From: Floccifex porci
GTDB taxonomy: Bacteria > Bacillota_I > Bacilli_A > Erysipelotrichales > Erysipelotrichaceae
Reading direction: 5' to 3'
NCBI RefSeq assembly: GCF_009696175.1
Contig: NZ_VUMM01000006.1
Span: 24,965 to 88,964 of the forward strand
Length of the DNA: 64,000 nt
Positions 9,575-19,031 of the stretch are shown piece by piece (position 1 is the stretch's first letter; the number at the start of each line of letters is the position of its first letter). The position numbers and the translations under genes are program-made. Below the pieces are notes generated by a model, which saw only the letters and a program-made list of their open reading frames with translations, was not told the origin of the DNA and did not search any database.

Positions 9575-10323
9575 TAAATTTCTATATCCAATTCAACTGG
9601 GCAATGATCTGAACCATAAATATCAGTCAATATTTTAGAATCCTTTACTTTATCCATCAGTTCATCGGAAACCAGCCAGTAATCAATTCTCCACCCGGCA
9701 TTTTTTTCTCTGGCTTTAAAACGATAGCTCCACCAGGAATATTCCACTTTATCTGGATATAAAGTACGATAGGAATCTTTTAAATGAATTAAGATATTTT
9801 TCTTAAAGCTGTCTCTTTCTTCATCCGTAAAACCTGCATTTCTTCGATTGGTTTTTGGATTTTTAATATCTATTTCTTCATTGGCAACATTTAGATCCCC
9901 ACAAAGAAGAATGGGTTTATCAAACGAATCCAGATACTGACTGAAAGCCTGATCCCATTCCATACGGTAATCCAGTCGTTTTAATCCATCCCCACTATTA
10001 GGAGTATAAACCGTAATGACATAAAAGGACTCAAATTCCAGAGCAATAACTCTTCCTTCAGTATCATGAACTTCATTGTGAATTCCATATTTTATAGACA
10101 ATGGTTTTTCTTTACAAAGAATCATAGTACCAGAATATCCTTTTCTTTGTGCACTGTATTTATACTGATAAGGATACAATTCACAATCGATTTCAATCTG
10201 ATCTTCCTGTGCTTTTGTCTCCTGGATACAGAAAATATCCGCATCCAGGGCATATAAAATTTCAATAAAATCTTTTTTTAATACTGCTCGAATTCCATTC
10301 ACATTCCAAGAAATACACTTCAT
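9574..10323 (-). CDS. exoA: exodeoxyribonuclease III / AP endonuclease
   Basis: Xth/ExoA-type endonuclease-exonuclease-phosphatase enzyme that cleaves DNA at abasic sites in base excision repair. Motifs in order: CISWNVNGIRA at the N-terminus, FCIQETKAQ (metal-binding Glu), CGDLNVANEEIDIKNP and the C-terminal GSDHCPVELDI catalytic Asp-His. Its 249 residues match the family. It lies eight bases after obgE and ends at a strong terminator, so it is the last gene of that unit. Confidence 0.94.
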   Translation of the reverse strand: MKCISWNVNGIRAVLKKDFIEILYALDADIFCIQETKAQEDQIEIDCELYPYQYKYSAQRKGYSGTMILCKEKPLSIKYGIHNEVHDTEGRVIALEFESFYVITVYTPNSGDGLKRLDYRMEWDQAFSQYLDSFDKPILLCGDLNVANEEIDIKNPKTNRRNAGFTDEERDSFKKNILIHLKDSYRTLYPDKVEYSWWSYRFKAREKNAGWRIDYWLVSDELMDKVKDSKILTDIYGSDHCPVELDIEI

Positions 10324-10331
10324 AAAAACCT

Positions 10332-11615
10332 CTAATTCTCAATAAATTCAAATTCAAATCCACACAGCTGTACCGTATCTCCATCCTGACAACCCGCTTC
10401 TCTTAGCGCGTTATCGATTCCCAGATAGCGTAAACGGTTCGCAAACAAATAGAAATCTTCTTCGGTATTTAATTTCTTAATATCAAAAATTCTTTCCAGT
10501 CTAGGACCATCCACTTTCCATAGACCTTCCTGTAAATGTTCAATTGTGAAATCTTTTTTCTTTTCTTCAAACGTATACGTAACCCCAGTATCCATTGTTT
10601 CTTCTTCCATAATTGGAAATGGTGGCGTCTTTTCTAAAAGGTTAGCCGCCTTTGTCAGAATCGGATCCAGTCCTTCATGAATAATGGTTGTCGTTTCAAA
10701 TACTTCTAAATCTGGATAGGCTTCTTTAAACGCTTTTAAATTGTTTTCTGCTTCATCCAGATCCATTTTGTTGGCCACAACAATTTGTGGACGATCCAAT
10801 AAACGCAAATTATATGACTTTAATTCTTCATTGATAATGCGATAGTCTTCAATTGGATTTCTTCCTTCTTCTCCACCCATATCCACAAGATGAACAATGA
10901 CTCTACATCTCTCAATGTGTTTTAAGAACTGATGTCCCAATCCTTTTCCATCGCTGGCTCCTTCAATCAGTCCAGGAAGATCGGCCATCACAAAGCTTCT
11001 TCCATCTTTAACCTGCACCACTCCAACATTAGGAGCAATGGTTGTGAATGGATAATCTCCAATTTCCGGTTTTGCTCGACTGACTGCATCCAGGAATGTG
11101 GATTTTCCTACACTAGGAAATCCTACCAGTCCCACATCAGCCAGCGTTCTTAATTCAACGATAACATCGTATTCCTGCCCAGGGAATCCGTCTTCTGCAT
11201 ATTTGGGAGCGGTATTACGTGCCGATTTAAAGTGGCAGTTTCCTCTTCCTCCTCTCCCTCCTTTGGCAACGATCTGCTGCTGAAAAGGCTGTGTCAGATC
11301 GGCAAGGATCTGTCCTGTTTCAATGTTCTTTACAACCGTTCCCAATGGGACTTTTACAATTTTATCGTCACCATTGGCTCCATGCATTCGTTTATTTTTT
11401 CCATTTTCCCCTGGAGTCGCCTGAATTTTACGATGATAACGTAAATCCAGCAAGGTTGTCATTCCCGGGTCGGCTTCAAAGATTACATCTCCACCTTTCC
11501 CACCATCTCCTCCAAAAGGACCTCCATAGGCAACGTATTTCTCATGACGGAAACTGACAATTCCATTTCCGCCTTTTCCAGCTTTTACATGGACTTTTAC
11601 CTGATCAACAAACAT
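10332..11615 (-). CDS. obgE: Obg GTPase, ribosome assembly and stress factor
   Basis: Essential GTPase linked to 50S subunit maturation and (p)ppGpp. The Gly-rich Obg fold spans residues 1-158, with many GGxGG repeats. The G domain carries GFPSVGKST (G1), DLPGL (G3) and NKMD (G4), and a C-terminal OCT domain ends the 427-residue protein. The ATG has an AGGAG ribosome binding site. It follows the L21-Prp-L27 operon, as is common in bacteria, but a terminator separates them here. Confidence 0.96.
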   Translation of the reverse strand: MFVDQVKVHVKAGKGGNGIVSFRHEKYVAYGGPFGGDGGKGGDVIFEADPGMTTLLDLRYHRKIQATPGENGKNKRMHGANGDDKIVKVPLGTVVKNIETGQILADLTQPFQQQIVAKGGRGGRGNCHFKSARNTAPKYAEDGFPGQEYDVIVELRTLADVGLVGFPSVGKSTFLDAVSRAKPEIGDYPFTTIAPNVGVVQVKDGRSFVMADLPGLIEGASDGKGLGHQFLKHIERCRVIVHLVDMGGEEGRNPIEDYRIINEELKSYNLRLLDRPQIVVANKMDLDEAENNLKAFKEAYPDLEVFETTTIIHEGLDPILTKAANLLEKTPPFPIMEEETMDTGVTYTFEEKKKDFTIEHLQEGLWKVDGPRLERIFDIKKLNTEEDFYLFANRLRYLGIDNALREAGCQDGDTVQLCGFEFEFIEN

Positions 11616-11634
11616 ATTCAGGCTCCTTTCTATC

Positions 11635-11661
11635 TAAAAAAATAGACCCCGTTACGGGATC
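11635..11661 (-). terminator. terminator after rpmA
   Basis: Stem GATCCCG / CGGGGTC with a TAA loop, followed by T-rich sequence (TATTTTTTTA). It closes the ribosomal protein operon before obgE. Confidence 0.8.
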
Positions 11662-11675
11662 TTTAAAATTCTGTA

Positions 11676-11960
11676 CTAAGCCTGTGGATAAACAGAAACT
11701 TTCTTTTTATCCTTTCCAAGACGTTCAAACTTAACTACACCATCGACTAAAGCGAATAATGTATCATCGCCTCCGCGACCAACGTTTGTTCCTGGATGAA
11801 TCTTAGTTCCACGTTGACGGTAAATGATACTACCAGCATGACAGAATTGTCCATCTGATAATTTTGCACCTAAACGTTTTGAATGAGAATCACGACCGTT
11901 CTTTGTGGAACCAACTCCCTTTTTAGATGCGAAAAATTGAATATCTAATGTGAAACGCAT
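11676..11960 (-). CDS. rpmA: 50S ribosomal protein L27 with cleavable N-terminus
   Basis: L27 near the peptidyl-transferase centre. The 94-residue product carries the Firmicutes-type N-terminal extension ending [11 protein letters not shown]. In Staphylococcus and relatives this is cut after the FFA by the Prp protease before incorporation into ribosomes. The core [19 protein letters not shown] is typical. The gene for the matching protease lies three bases upstream. Confidence 0.97.
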   Translation of the reverse strand: MRFTLDIQFFASKKGVGSTKNGRDSHSKRLGAKLSDGQFCHAGSIIYRQRGTKIHPGTNVGRGGDDTLFALVDGVVKFERLGKDKKKVSVYPQA

Positions 11961-11963
11961 GAT

Positions 11964-12278
11964 TTACACCTCTTTCCTTATTATCGTAATATTTTGCGGA
12001 TAACTCTCTACCATTGTTTCATATTGTTTAACTAAAAACAAGAGAACCAGCTGTAAAGAATCTGAATTTTTTAATACTTTTATACGAATTCGATTTTCCC
12101 GAACTTCTAAATCTACATCCTGTTCGAAAAGTTCATCCAATGCGTTTAACGCACCGAATCCTATGGATGAAGCCCCTGCGCAAACCAGATCCTTTCCCCA
12201 TTCATCAAAATGGGCATGTCCAGCCATACGAATGGACATGATCTGATCTTTATCACACAGTATTTCCACCTTAACCAT
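11964..12278 (-). CDS. prp: ribosomal-processing cysteine protease Prp
   Basis: Small cysteine protease (104 residues) that removes the N-terminal extension of L27. The catalytic His is in MAGHAHFDEWGKD and the catalytic Cys in DLVCAGAS, the spacing known for Prp (YsxB). It lies between rplU and rpmA with gaps of 2-3 bases, the conserved operon position. Presence of the protease agrees with the cleavage site seen in L27. Confidence 0.92.
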   Translation of the reverse strand: MVKVEILCDKDQIMSIRMAGHAHFDEWGKDLVCAGASSIGFGALNALDELFEQDVDLEVRENRIRIKVLKNSDSLQLVLLFLVKQYETMVESYPQNITIIRKEV

Positions 12279-12280
12279 AA

Positions 12281-12583
12281 TTAAGCCTCAATAGCTGTAA
12301 TTTTTACACGAGTATATGGTTGACGGTGTCCTTGTTTACGACGAGTAGAGCTTTTCTTAGGTTTGTATTTGATAATTGTAATTTTCTTACCTTTACCTTG
12401 TTTTTCAACAACACCAGTAACACTAGCTCCTTCAACATAAGGTTTTCCAATTTTACCGTTAGCGAATAACACTTTGTCGAATGTAATTGTTTCACCTTCG
12501 TTAACATCTAATTTTTCAACGTAGATGACAGCATCTTGTTCAACTTTAATTTGTTTTCCACCTGTTTCAATAATTGCGTACAT
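12281..12583 (-). CDS. rplU: 50S ribosomal protein L21
   Basis: A 100-residue L21 beginning [11 protein letters not shown], with the C-terminal [19 protein letters not shown] signature. The frame stays open upstream, but the ATG at 12583 has an AAAGGAGATAAAAAA ribosome binding region and begins exactly where L21 proteins begin. It is the first gene of rplU-prp-rpmA and is preceded by an L21 leader structure. Confidence 0.96.
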   Translation of the reverse strand: MYAIIETGGKQIKVEQDAVIYVEKLDVNEGETITFDKVLFANGKIGKPYVEGASVTGVVEKQGKGKKITIIKYKPKKSSTRRKQGHRQPYTRVKITAIEA

Positions 12584-12675
12584 TTTTTTATCTCCTTTCC
12601 TTTGATGACTCGCCATTAAGGTGTGCCATGCAACTTTAACCTTTTCTGTGCGGTTGCAAGAGCGGAGTCTGCAAC
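12584..12675 (-). promoter_or_regulatory. L21 leader (autoregulatory 5' UTR)
   Basis: The about 90-base leader has the features I associate with the Firmicutes L21 leader family: CTCTTGCAACCGCACAG, then GGCACACCTTAATGGCGAGT just before the ribosome binding site. In this family the ribosomal protein is thought to bind its own leader. Family assignment rests on recognised motifs without a covariance search. Confidence 0.7.
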
Positions 12676-12681
12676 AGTAGT

Positions 12682-12710
12682 ATTATAAAGGAAGGAAAAA
12701 TGAAATTCAA
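12682..12710 (-). promoter_or_regulatory. promoter of rplU-prp-rpmA
   Basis: TTGAAT (12705-12710) and TATAAT (12682-12687) are 17 bases apart. The predicted start is near 12675, at the head of the L21 leader. Confidence 0.75.
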
Positions 12711-12717
12711 GTCTATT

Positions 12718-13194
12718 TTATATAAAATAAATCAGTCCAAACAAAATTCCCAGAATGTATCCTACAAGGACATCACTTACATAATGCAGTCCAGCAATAA
12801 CTCGAATACAGGCTTCTAAAAAGCTCACAATCAAAAAGAAGATTCCCAGAGGTTTGTTCAAATACAGGATCGTCATTGAAATGATCACCGAAGAAAATAC
12901 ATGTCTGGAAGGCATCGATTGTCCTTTTGTATCTTTTTGAATCAATGGGCGTATGCTCCAGGCTTCATAAGGTCTTAATCGATTGATCTTGCTTCGTATG
13001 ATAGTTACAATCACAAAAGAAACAGAAGGAACCAGAACCGCTTTCCATAAGAAAGCATTATCCCATAGAATCATTAATAAAAGTGGATATACAATATACA
13101 TGAGCAGAGTAAAAATTTTGTTTAATAATCTTACAACATGTTTATATCTATGAAATCGTTTATATAAAAAAGAATAAAATCTGCCATAATTCAT
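12718..13194 (-). CDS. PAP2-family membrane phosphatase
   Basis: Integral membrane phosphatidic acid phosphatase-like protein, probably dephosphorylating a lipid phosphate such as undecaprenyl pyrophosphate. The three motifs are visible: KINRLRP, PSRHVFSS (Gly of the usual PSGH replaced by Arg) and RVIAGLHYVSDVLVG. Several hydrophobic helices flank them. I prefer the ATG at 13194: the longer frame to 13230 would place its ATG inside the glnS terminator stem. It ends eight bases before the rplU promoter. Confidence 0.82.
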   Translation of the reverse strand: MNYGRFYSFLYKRFHRYKHVVRLLNKIFTLLMYIVYPLLLMILWDNAFLWKAVLVPSVSFVIVTIIRSKINRLRPYEAWSIRPLIQKDTKGQSMPSRHVFSSVIISMTILYLNKPLGIFFLIVSFLEACIRVIAGLHYVSDVLVGYILGILFGLIYFI

Positions 13195-13221
13195 ATTTTT
13201 ATTGTACAAGAAGCCAAAAAG

Positions 13222-13248
13222 AAAAACCATCTTAAGATGGTTTTATTT
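13222..13248 (-). terminator. terminator after glnS
   Basis: Perfect palindrome AAAACCATCTTAAGATGGTT with flanking T/A runs directly after the glnS stop. Confidence 0.75.
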
Positions 13249-14916
13249 TGGCAATTTAAAGGAACTCTTTAATGGTGTAATGCGATTGAAATACAATTCT
13301 GTATCCGTTGTATCTTTTGTATCAATGCAGAAATATCCATTACGTACAAACTGGAATGAATCTCCTGGTTTGAATTCCTTCACAAATGGTTCAACATAAC
13401 CTTTTGTAACCGTTAATGAATTTGGATTTAAATTTACAGTTCCATCTTCATTATAAACACCTTTGGATTCATCCACTAAATTTTCATACAGACGAGCCGT
13501 TACTTCTACGGCACTGTTCTGTTCTACCCAATGGATCGTTCCTTTGACTTTACGACCTGTAAATCCAGATCCACTTCTGGTTTCTGGATCGTAAGTACAA
13601 TGCACTTTTGTGATGTTTCCATTTTCATCTTTTTCAAATCCTGTACATTTCACAAAATAAGCATTCATCAGACGAACTTCATTACCCGGGAACAGTCTGA
13701 AATATTTTTTAACTGGTTCTTCCATGAAGTCCTCTCTTTCAATCCACAACTTTTTACCAAATGGAACCATATGTTTTCCCAGTTCTGGATTTTCTACATT
13801 TGTGGTAACTTCCATATATTCAATTTTATCTTCATCATAATTATCAATGATCAGTTCAACTGGATCCAGTACCCCCATAATACGAGGTGCTTTTGGTTTC
13901 AGATCTTCTCGAATACAATATTCCAGCATCGCATAGTCTACCGAAGAATTGGATTTGGAAACCGAACACAATTCCATAAACATCTTAATGGATTCTGGTG
14001 TAAATCCACGTCTTCTTAATGCAGCAATGGTTACCAGACGAGGATCGTCCCATCCATCAACCACTTTCTGTTCCACAAGACGTTTAATATAACGTTTTCC
14101 AGTCACTACATTAGTAACATACATTTTCGCAAATTCAATCTGTTTTGGGAATTCTTCTGGTTTATTTTTAAATCCACATTCAATCACAACCCAGTCATAT
14201 AAAGGACGATGATCTTCAAATTCCAGTGTACAGATAGAATGTGTAATTCCTTCCAGTGCATCTTCAATTGGATGCGCAAAGTCATACATTGGATAAATGC
14301 ACCAATCATCTTTTGTATTGTGATGATGAATACGAGCTACACGATATAAAATTGGATCTCTCATATTGATATTTGGACTAGCCATATCGATTTTAGCGCG
14401 CAATACTTTAGAACCATCTTCAAATTCTCCATTTTTCATTCCTTCAAACAAACGTAAATTTTCTTCTACTGAACGATTTCGATAAGGAGATTCTTTTCCT
14501 GGTTCTGTTAAAGTCCCATGATATTCACGAATCTGTTCTGGACTTAAATCACAAACATAAGCTTTTCCTTTTTTAATCAGTTTGACCGCATTTTCATACA
14601 TATCCTGAAAATAATTGGATGCGAATTTAACATCTCCATCATATCTGGCATTTAACCATTTAACATCTTCTACAATTGAATTCACATATTCAATGTCTTC
14701 TTTTGTTGGATTGGTATCATCAAAACGCAAATTAAAAGCTCCATTGTATTTTTCAGCCAAACCATAATTCAATAATATAGATTTCGCATGTCCTATATGT
14801 AAATATCCATTTGGTTCAGGAGGAAAACGAGTAATTACCTTTGTACATCTTCCTTCTTCTATATCCTGATCAATAATTCTTTCAATAAAATTCTTGCTGA
14901 CAACTTCTTTTTCCAT
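13243..14916 (-). CDS. glnS: glutaminyl-tRNA synthetase
   Basis: Class I aminoacyl-tRNA synthetase that charges tRNA-Gln directly. The HIGH motif is in [15 protein letters not shown] and the KMSKS equivalent is SVSKSN. Anticodon-binding beta-barrels fill the C-terminal half. Its 557 residues match bacterial GlnRS. The GTAGGAGGGACCT ribosome binding site is strong. Many Firmicutes lack GlnRS and use misacylation plus GatCAB, so direct charging here implies acquisition of glnS by an ancestor. It follows dnaE by 51 bases. Confidence 0.96.
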   Translation of the reverse strand: MEKEVVSKNFIERIIDQDIEEGRCTKVITRFPPEPNGYLHIGHAKSILLNYGLAEKYNGAFNLRFDDTNPTKEDIEYVNSIVEDVKWLNARYDGDVKFASNYFQDMYENAVKLIKKGKAYVCDLSPEQIREYHGTLTEPGKESPYRNRSVEENLRLFEGMKNGEFEDGSKVLRAKIDMASPNINMRDPILYRVARIHHHNTKDDWCIYPMYDFAHPIEDALEGITHSICTLEFEDHRPLYDWVVIECGFKNKPEEFPKQIEFAKMYVTNVVTGKRYIKRLVEQKVVDGWDDPRLVTIAALRRRGFTPESIKMFMELCSVSKSNSSVDYAMLEYCIREDLKPKAPRIMGVLDPVELIIDNYDEDKIEYMEVTTNVENPELGKHMVPFGKKLWIEREDFMEEPVKKYFRLFPGNEVRLMNAYFVKCTGFEKDENGNITKVHCTYDPETRSGSGFTGRKVKGTIHWVEQNSAVEVTARLYENLVDESKGVYNEDGTVNLNPNSLTVTKGYVEPFVKEFKPGDSFQFVRNGYFCIDTKDTTDTELYFNRITPLKSSFKLPK

Positions 14917-14967
14917 AGGTCCCTCCTACATTGATATTATTCTATCATAGATAGTCAAGTAGTCCAC

Positions 14968-17900
14968 TTATTTTTCCAAAATCCATTTAAAGCTTTTCGC
15001 AAGAATCGAATTGGGACGATCTTTTTTTCCATTCACATACACAAATCGATTCTTCTGGATATTCTCTTTTTCCAGTTTATATAAATCTGGCATAACCACA
15101 ACATCCAGTCTTCCTTTTTCATCTTCAATAGTCATAAAACACATCCACTGTCCATTTTTCGTCTTATGAGTTCGAAATCCATTCACTTTTCCCAATACAT
15201 TCACATATCCATTAATGGATAATACCTGCTGTATAGGAGTGCTTTTTGGAAATTGTTTTCGTAATTCTTTAATTGGATGCATCGTTAAATAAAAACCAAA
15301 TACATCAAATTCTTTCTGAGCATCTGCCATTGGATTATCGCTATATCGCACAATGGAAGGTGGAGATACAATATCATAACATAATAAAGTTCCTTCACTG
15401 GTCTGGGTACACACTAAATGGGCATAATCCAGTACTTTCTGAAGATTGGCTCTCATTGTTTCCCGATTGTATTCAAAACAATCCAGAGCTCCTCCATCAA
15501 TGAATATTTTTAATACAGAATCTTCAATTGAAATGGATTTGGTTCTTACCACAAATTCGATAAAATTCTGATATTCCTGTTTTTCTCTTTGTTCAATAAT
15601 AAGTGGATAAACACTTTTCCCAATTCCTTTTAATACCTGTAATGGCATACGTAAACCTTTTTCTTCTATGGAATACGTTTCATAAGAATATAGAACACTT
15701 GGCTTTAAAATCTGAATATTTCTCTTCTGGCATTCATAAATATATTCCATTGTCTTCTTTTCTGAACCAATAACGCTATCCAGTAAACATTTATAGAAAT
15801 AGAAAGGATAATTCGCTTTTAAATATGCCATCTGGTATACAATCAATCCATAAGCATAACTATGAGACTTGTTAAATCCATATTGTGCAAATCGTTCCAT
15901 TGTCACAAATATTTCCAGAGCCACTTTCTGTGAAATGCCTTTCTGATACGCTCCCTGTAAAAATTGAACTTTAAACGATTCCATCATTTCCATATTCTTT
16001 TTGGACATCGCTTTACGTAAATTATCTGCCTGAGATAAACTGAATCCACCAATAACCTGTGCCGTTTTCATAATCTGTTCCTGGTAGATCATGATTCCAT
16101 ACGTATCTTTTAATACCGGTTCTAATAAAGGATGTAAATATGTTACCTTTGAAGGATCTTTTTTTCTTTCTATATATTCATCAATATTATGCATAGGACC
16201 TGGACGATACAAAGCCAGTATTGCACAAATATCTTCAAACTGATTGGGTTTCATCTTATATAAAAGCTGTTTAATTCCTTCCGATTCCAGCTGAAAAACA
16301 CCCACTGTATCCGCATTTGACAAAAGCTGATACGTTTTGGCATCGTTTAATGGAATTTTTAATATATCCAGGGAAACATGTAAATACGATTCAATGGTTT
16401 TTAGAATCTGATCAATGGTTGAAAGATTCTTCAATCCTAAAAAATCCATTTTGATCAGACCTAATTCTTCTAAATATTCCATTGTGAACTGAGAAGCATA
16501 AGTATTTTCATCCACTTTCATCAAAGGACACACTTCAACAATGTCCTGCTGGCTTAAAATAATACCGGCTGCATGAATGGAAGCATGTCGGGGAAGACCT
16601 TCTAAAGGCAAAGCTCTTTTAAAGAGTTCCTGGTATTTGACATCCTGTTCGATCTTTTTTCTAAAATTTGTATTTTTATGATACGCTTCCAGTAATGTTT
16701 CCTTTTCTTCCAGTACACGAATCAGTTCATCCACTTTTCTTACCGGCATAGACATACATCGACTGACATCTCTTAATACCTGTTTGGTCTTCATTGTATT
16801 AAAGGTAACAATATGACTGGCTTTCTGATTTCCATATCGATTTATGACATACTGAATTACTTCTTCACGACGATTGTCTGGAAAATCCGTATCTATATCT
16901 GGCATTGAAATACGATCGGGATTTAAAAAACGTTCAAACAATAAATCATTTTCAATGGGATCAATGTGCGTAATTCCCAGACAGTAAGCCACTAAAGAAC
17001 CAGCAACCGAACCTCTTCCAGGCCCAACCATAATCTCTTTACTTCTGGCATATCGGATAAAATCCCATACAATTAAAAAATAATCAGTAAAGCCCATCGA
17101 TTGAATGACATGCAGTTCATATTGAAGACGTTTCACATAGTTCTCTTTCACATGTCCATTTAATCTTTTCTTTAACCCTGCTTTACATAAACTATTTAAA
17201 AATGTATTTGAATCGGCATTGTACTGATTTTTAAAAACAGGCAGTGTATTTCTCTTAAAAGCCATCTGTACATTACACATTTCACAGATTTCATCCGTAG
17301 CTTTCAGATCCTGTTCATCATACAATTCTTCCATTTCACCAATGGTACGAAAATAACGATTGTAGCTGACATCTAAGGTCGCATCGTTTAAAGTTGTCTG
17401 CCTGGCAATTGCTCTTAAAACTTTTAAATTTTCGACATCTTCTTTTTCTCCATAATAAATACGAGATAAAGCCACTGTTTTCACAAGATTCGAAATTAAA
17501 TCTTTTAAATAACGATTTCTTTGACGATGAAAACTGGAATCATTCATCGCAATGGAAACATAAAAATCTTTCCAGGCTTCTTTACATAGATTCACAAAAG
17601 ACAGTATTTCTTCATCTTTTTCTTTAATAATATAAGAAGCCAGTTCATCTTCATAATCCGATGCCGTTAAAACCACACAATTCTGAGTAGATAAAGACAG
17701 CTGCTCAAAAGATAAAGTCTCACTGGACATTTTTAAAGTGGAAATCTTATATAATTCTTTTAAACCTGTATCATTTTTAGCCAGTAAAATAAAATGAAAT
17801 TCTTTTTCTTTTAATATAGCTTCCGTTTCTAAACCAATAATAGGATGCACACCTTTTTCTTTACAAAGATGCCAGAATTTCATCACGGAAAATAAACTAT

Positions 17901-18018
17901 TATGTTCCGTTAAACAGGCATGATAAAACCCTTTTTGAAGACAGTGATCAATAATATCTTCCAGTTTAAAACCTGATTCTAATAATGAGTAACAGCTTCT
18001 AACATGTAAATGATTCAT
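14968..18018 (-). CDS. dnaE: DNA polymerase III alpha subunit, DnaE type
   Basis: C-family replicative polymerase of about 1016 residues. An N-terminal PHP domain (HLHVRSCYSLLESG; the second His of the metal motif is Arg) precedes the palm. The palm carries GPGRGSVAGSLVAY and the catalytic PDIDTDFPDNRR. A helix-hairpin-helix region and a C-terminal OB fold (VNVLGKVNGFRTHKTKNGQ) follow. The frame is open 29 codons further upstream, but family alignment points to MNHLHVRSC at 18018. There is no Shine-Dalgarno, and TATAAT ends seven bases before the ATG, so the mRNA may be leaderless. Confidence 0.95.
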   Translation of the reverse strand: MNHLHVRSCYSLLESGFKLEDIIDHCLQKGFYHACLTEHNSLFSVMKFWHLCKEKGVHPIIGLETEAILKEKEFHFILLAKNDTGLKELYKISTLKMSSETLSFEQLSLSTQNCVVLTASDYEDELASYIIKEKDEEILSFVNLCKEAWKDFYVSIAMNDSSFHRQRNRYLKDLISNLVKTVALSRIYYGEKEDVENLKVLRAIARQTTLNDATLDVSYNRYFRTIGEMEELYDEQDLKATDEICEMCNVQMAFKRNTLPVFKNQYNADSNTFLNSLCKAGLKKRLNGHVKENYVKRLQYELHVIQSMGFTDYFLIVWDFIRYARSKEIMVGPGRGSVAGSLVAYCLGITHIDPIENDLLFERFLNPDRISMPDIDTDFPDNRREEVIQYVINRYGNQKASHIVTFNTMKTKQVLRDVSRCMSMPVRKVDELIRVLEEKETLLEAYHKNTNFRKKIEQDVKYQELFKRALPLEGLPRHASIHAAGIILSQQDIVEVCPLMKVDENTYASQFTMEYLEELGLIKMDFLGLKNLSTIDQILKTIESYLHVSLDILKIPLNDAKTYQLLSNADTVGVFQLESEGIKQLLYKMKPNQFEDICAILALYRPGPMHNIDEYIERKKDPSKVTYLHPLLEPVLKDTYGIMIYQEQIMKTAQVIGGFSLSQADNLRKAMSKKNMEMMESFKVQFLQGAYQKGISQKVALEIFVTMERFAQYGFNKSHSYAYGLIVYQMAYLKANYPFYFYKCLLDSVIGSEKKTMEYIYECQKRNIQILKPSVLYSYETYSIEEKGLRMPLQVLKGIGKSVYPLIIEQREKQEYQNFIEFVVRTKSISIEDSVLKIFIDGGALDCFEYNRETMRANLQKVLDYAHLVCTQTSEGTLLCYDIVSPPSIVRYSDNPMADAQKEFDVFGFYLTMHPIKELRKQFPKSTPIQQVLSINGYVNVLGKVNGFRTHKTKNGQWMCFMTIEDEKGRLDVVVMPDLYKLEKENIQKNRFVYVNGKKDRPNSILAKSFKWILEK

Positions 18019-18025
18019 ATTACAT

Positions 18026-18031
18026 ATTATA
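18026..18031 (-). promoter_or_regulatory. -10 box of dnaE, probable leaderless start
   Basis: TATAAT lies seven bases before the dnaE ATG, between it and the cdd terminator. No clear -35 box is seen, since upstream is the terminator T-run. Transcription would begin at or one base before the start codon. Confidence 0.5.
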
Positions 18032-18045
18032 TAATTTGAAACCAT

Positions 18046-18071
18046 AAAAAAAAAGCAGTATCCACTGCTTA
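18046..18071 (-). terminator. terminator after cdd
   Basis: Stem AGCAGT / ACTGCT with a GGAT loop, followed by nine T residues and overlapping the cdd stop codon. Confidence 0.88.
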
Positions 18072-18455
18072 TTCTAAACACTGTGAGCCAAAAGGATAGG
18101 GACACAGATCACAAATGCGATAAGTCACTGATTCTCCTGTATTTGAAAACCAAACAACTTCTTTATCCTTTTCAAACATTTCACTCATTACCTGACGACA
18201 TACAAAACAGGAAGGCTGAATCTGTTGTGAATCACACAATACATATATTTTTTCAAAATCATAGGGTTTATATCCAGAAGCAATGGCAGAAAAGATTGCC
18301 ACTCTTTCAGCACAGATAGTTGCCCCATAGGAAGCATTTTCAATATTAACTCCACTAAACTCTTTTCCATCTTTCATCACAACAATACTGGATACACGGA
18401 AATGAGAATATGGACTGTATGAATTTTCAAGCAATGCCATTAATTTTTCAAACAT
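18069..18455 (-). CDS. cdd: cytidine deaminase
   Basis: Pyrimidine salvage enzyme that deaminates cytidine and deoxycytidine. The 128-residue length fits the homotetrameric class. Zinc ligands are in CAERVAIFSAIASG and in PSCFVCRQVM (Cys-x-x-Cys). NIENASYGATICAER is the active-site strand. The ATG has GAGGAAAT upstream. It lies ten bases after the gene for the permuted hydrolase and is closed by a strong terminator. Confidence 0.93.
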   Translation of the reverse strand: MFEKLMALLENSYSPYSHFRVSSIVVMKDGKEFSGVNIENASYGATICAERVAIFSAIASGYKPYDFEKIYVLCDSQQIQPSCFVCRQVMSEMFEKDKEVVWFSNTGESVTYRICDLCPYPFGSQCLE

Positions 18456-18464
18456 ATTTCCTCA

Positions 18465-18962
18465 CTAAAGTGGATTTCTTTGAACCACTTCTAAACAATT
18501 ATGTGCAATCATCTCATCAATAATCTGATCTGGCAAATATAAAGAAGGATCTTTTTTTAAATCAAATCCCATTTCCTGTAAAGATTCCGCTACAAAACGG
18601 GAACAGAAATAAGAATTTTCAAAATGATGAGAAATATGAAACAGACATAAAAAGACACCAAAAGAAGAATATTTAAGATTTTTACCTTTTTTTTCACAAC
18701 TTTCAATTTTATGTTTTAAAATATCATATTTTTCCTGAGATACCGTAAACTGAATTGAAAAACTTTTATTTTTTCTTCTCTGTTTATGACGTTTTGGATA
18801 TTCTTTTCGAAATCCCTTTTTATTAAAACTATAATAATAATCTGTACCAGATTCTAAAGATACGGATACATGAGAATAGTTGTGACCAAATAAATACAAT
18901 AACAAATAAGAAATTAAATTGTGATAAGTAGTAAATAACAAAGTAACTTTATTCGTATTCAT
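18465..18962 (-). CDS. putative permuted papain-like (NlpC/P60-type) hydrolase
   Basis: A 165-residue protein of uncertain function. The order of putative catalytic residues suggests a circularly permuted papain-like fold: the His is N-terminal (FGHNYSHVSVSLES) and the Cys C-terminal (YFCSRFVAESLQEMG). This pattern is typical of YiiX/YebB-like amidases acting on amide or ester bonds. No signal peptide is obvious. A very basic stretch (RKEYPKRHKQRRKNKS) lies mid-protein. It is co-directional with cdd, ten bases away. The substrate is unknown. Confidence 0.55.
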   Translation of the reverse strand: MNTNKVTLLFTTYHNLISYLLLYLFGHNYSHVSVSLESGTDYYYSFNKKGFRKEYPKRHKQRRKNKSFSIQFTVSQEKYDILKHKIESCEKKGKNLKYSSFGVFLCLFHISHHFENSYFCSRFVAESLQEMGFDLKKDPSLYLPDQIIDEMIAHNCLEVVQRNPL

Positions 18963-18995
18963 TTTTTAATCTCTCTAAATATTATATTAACATAG

Positions 18996-19026
18996 AAAAA
19001 GCAGAAATACATCTGCTTTTTATTTT
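18996..19026 (-). terminator. terminator after LRR surface protein gene
   Basis: AAAAAGCAG and CTGCTTTTT form the stem, with T-rich flank downstream of the stop. Confidence 0.78.
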
Positions 19027-19031
19027 AAGGA

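Noticed and set aside
12304..12507. Minus-strand frame inside rplU
   Set aside because: A shifted reading of the L21 gene; its Lys/Leu-rich composition comes from the L21 codons.
13530..14020. A 162-codon plus-strand frame within glnS
   Set aside because: Antisense to a conserved synthetase gene; aromatic-rich translation typical of a shadow frame.
14917..14967. T-box riboswitch before glnS
   Set aside because: The gap is only 51 bases and lacks the T-box sequence, too short for such a leader.
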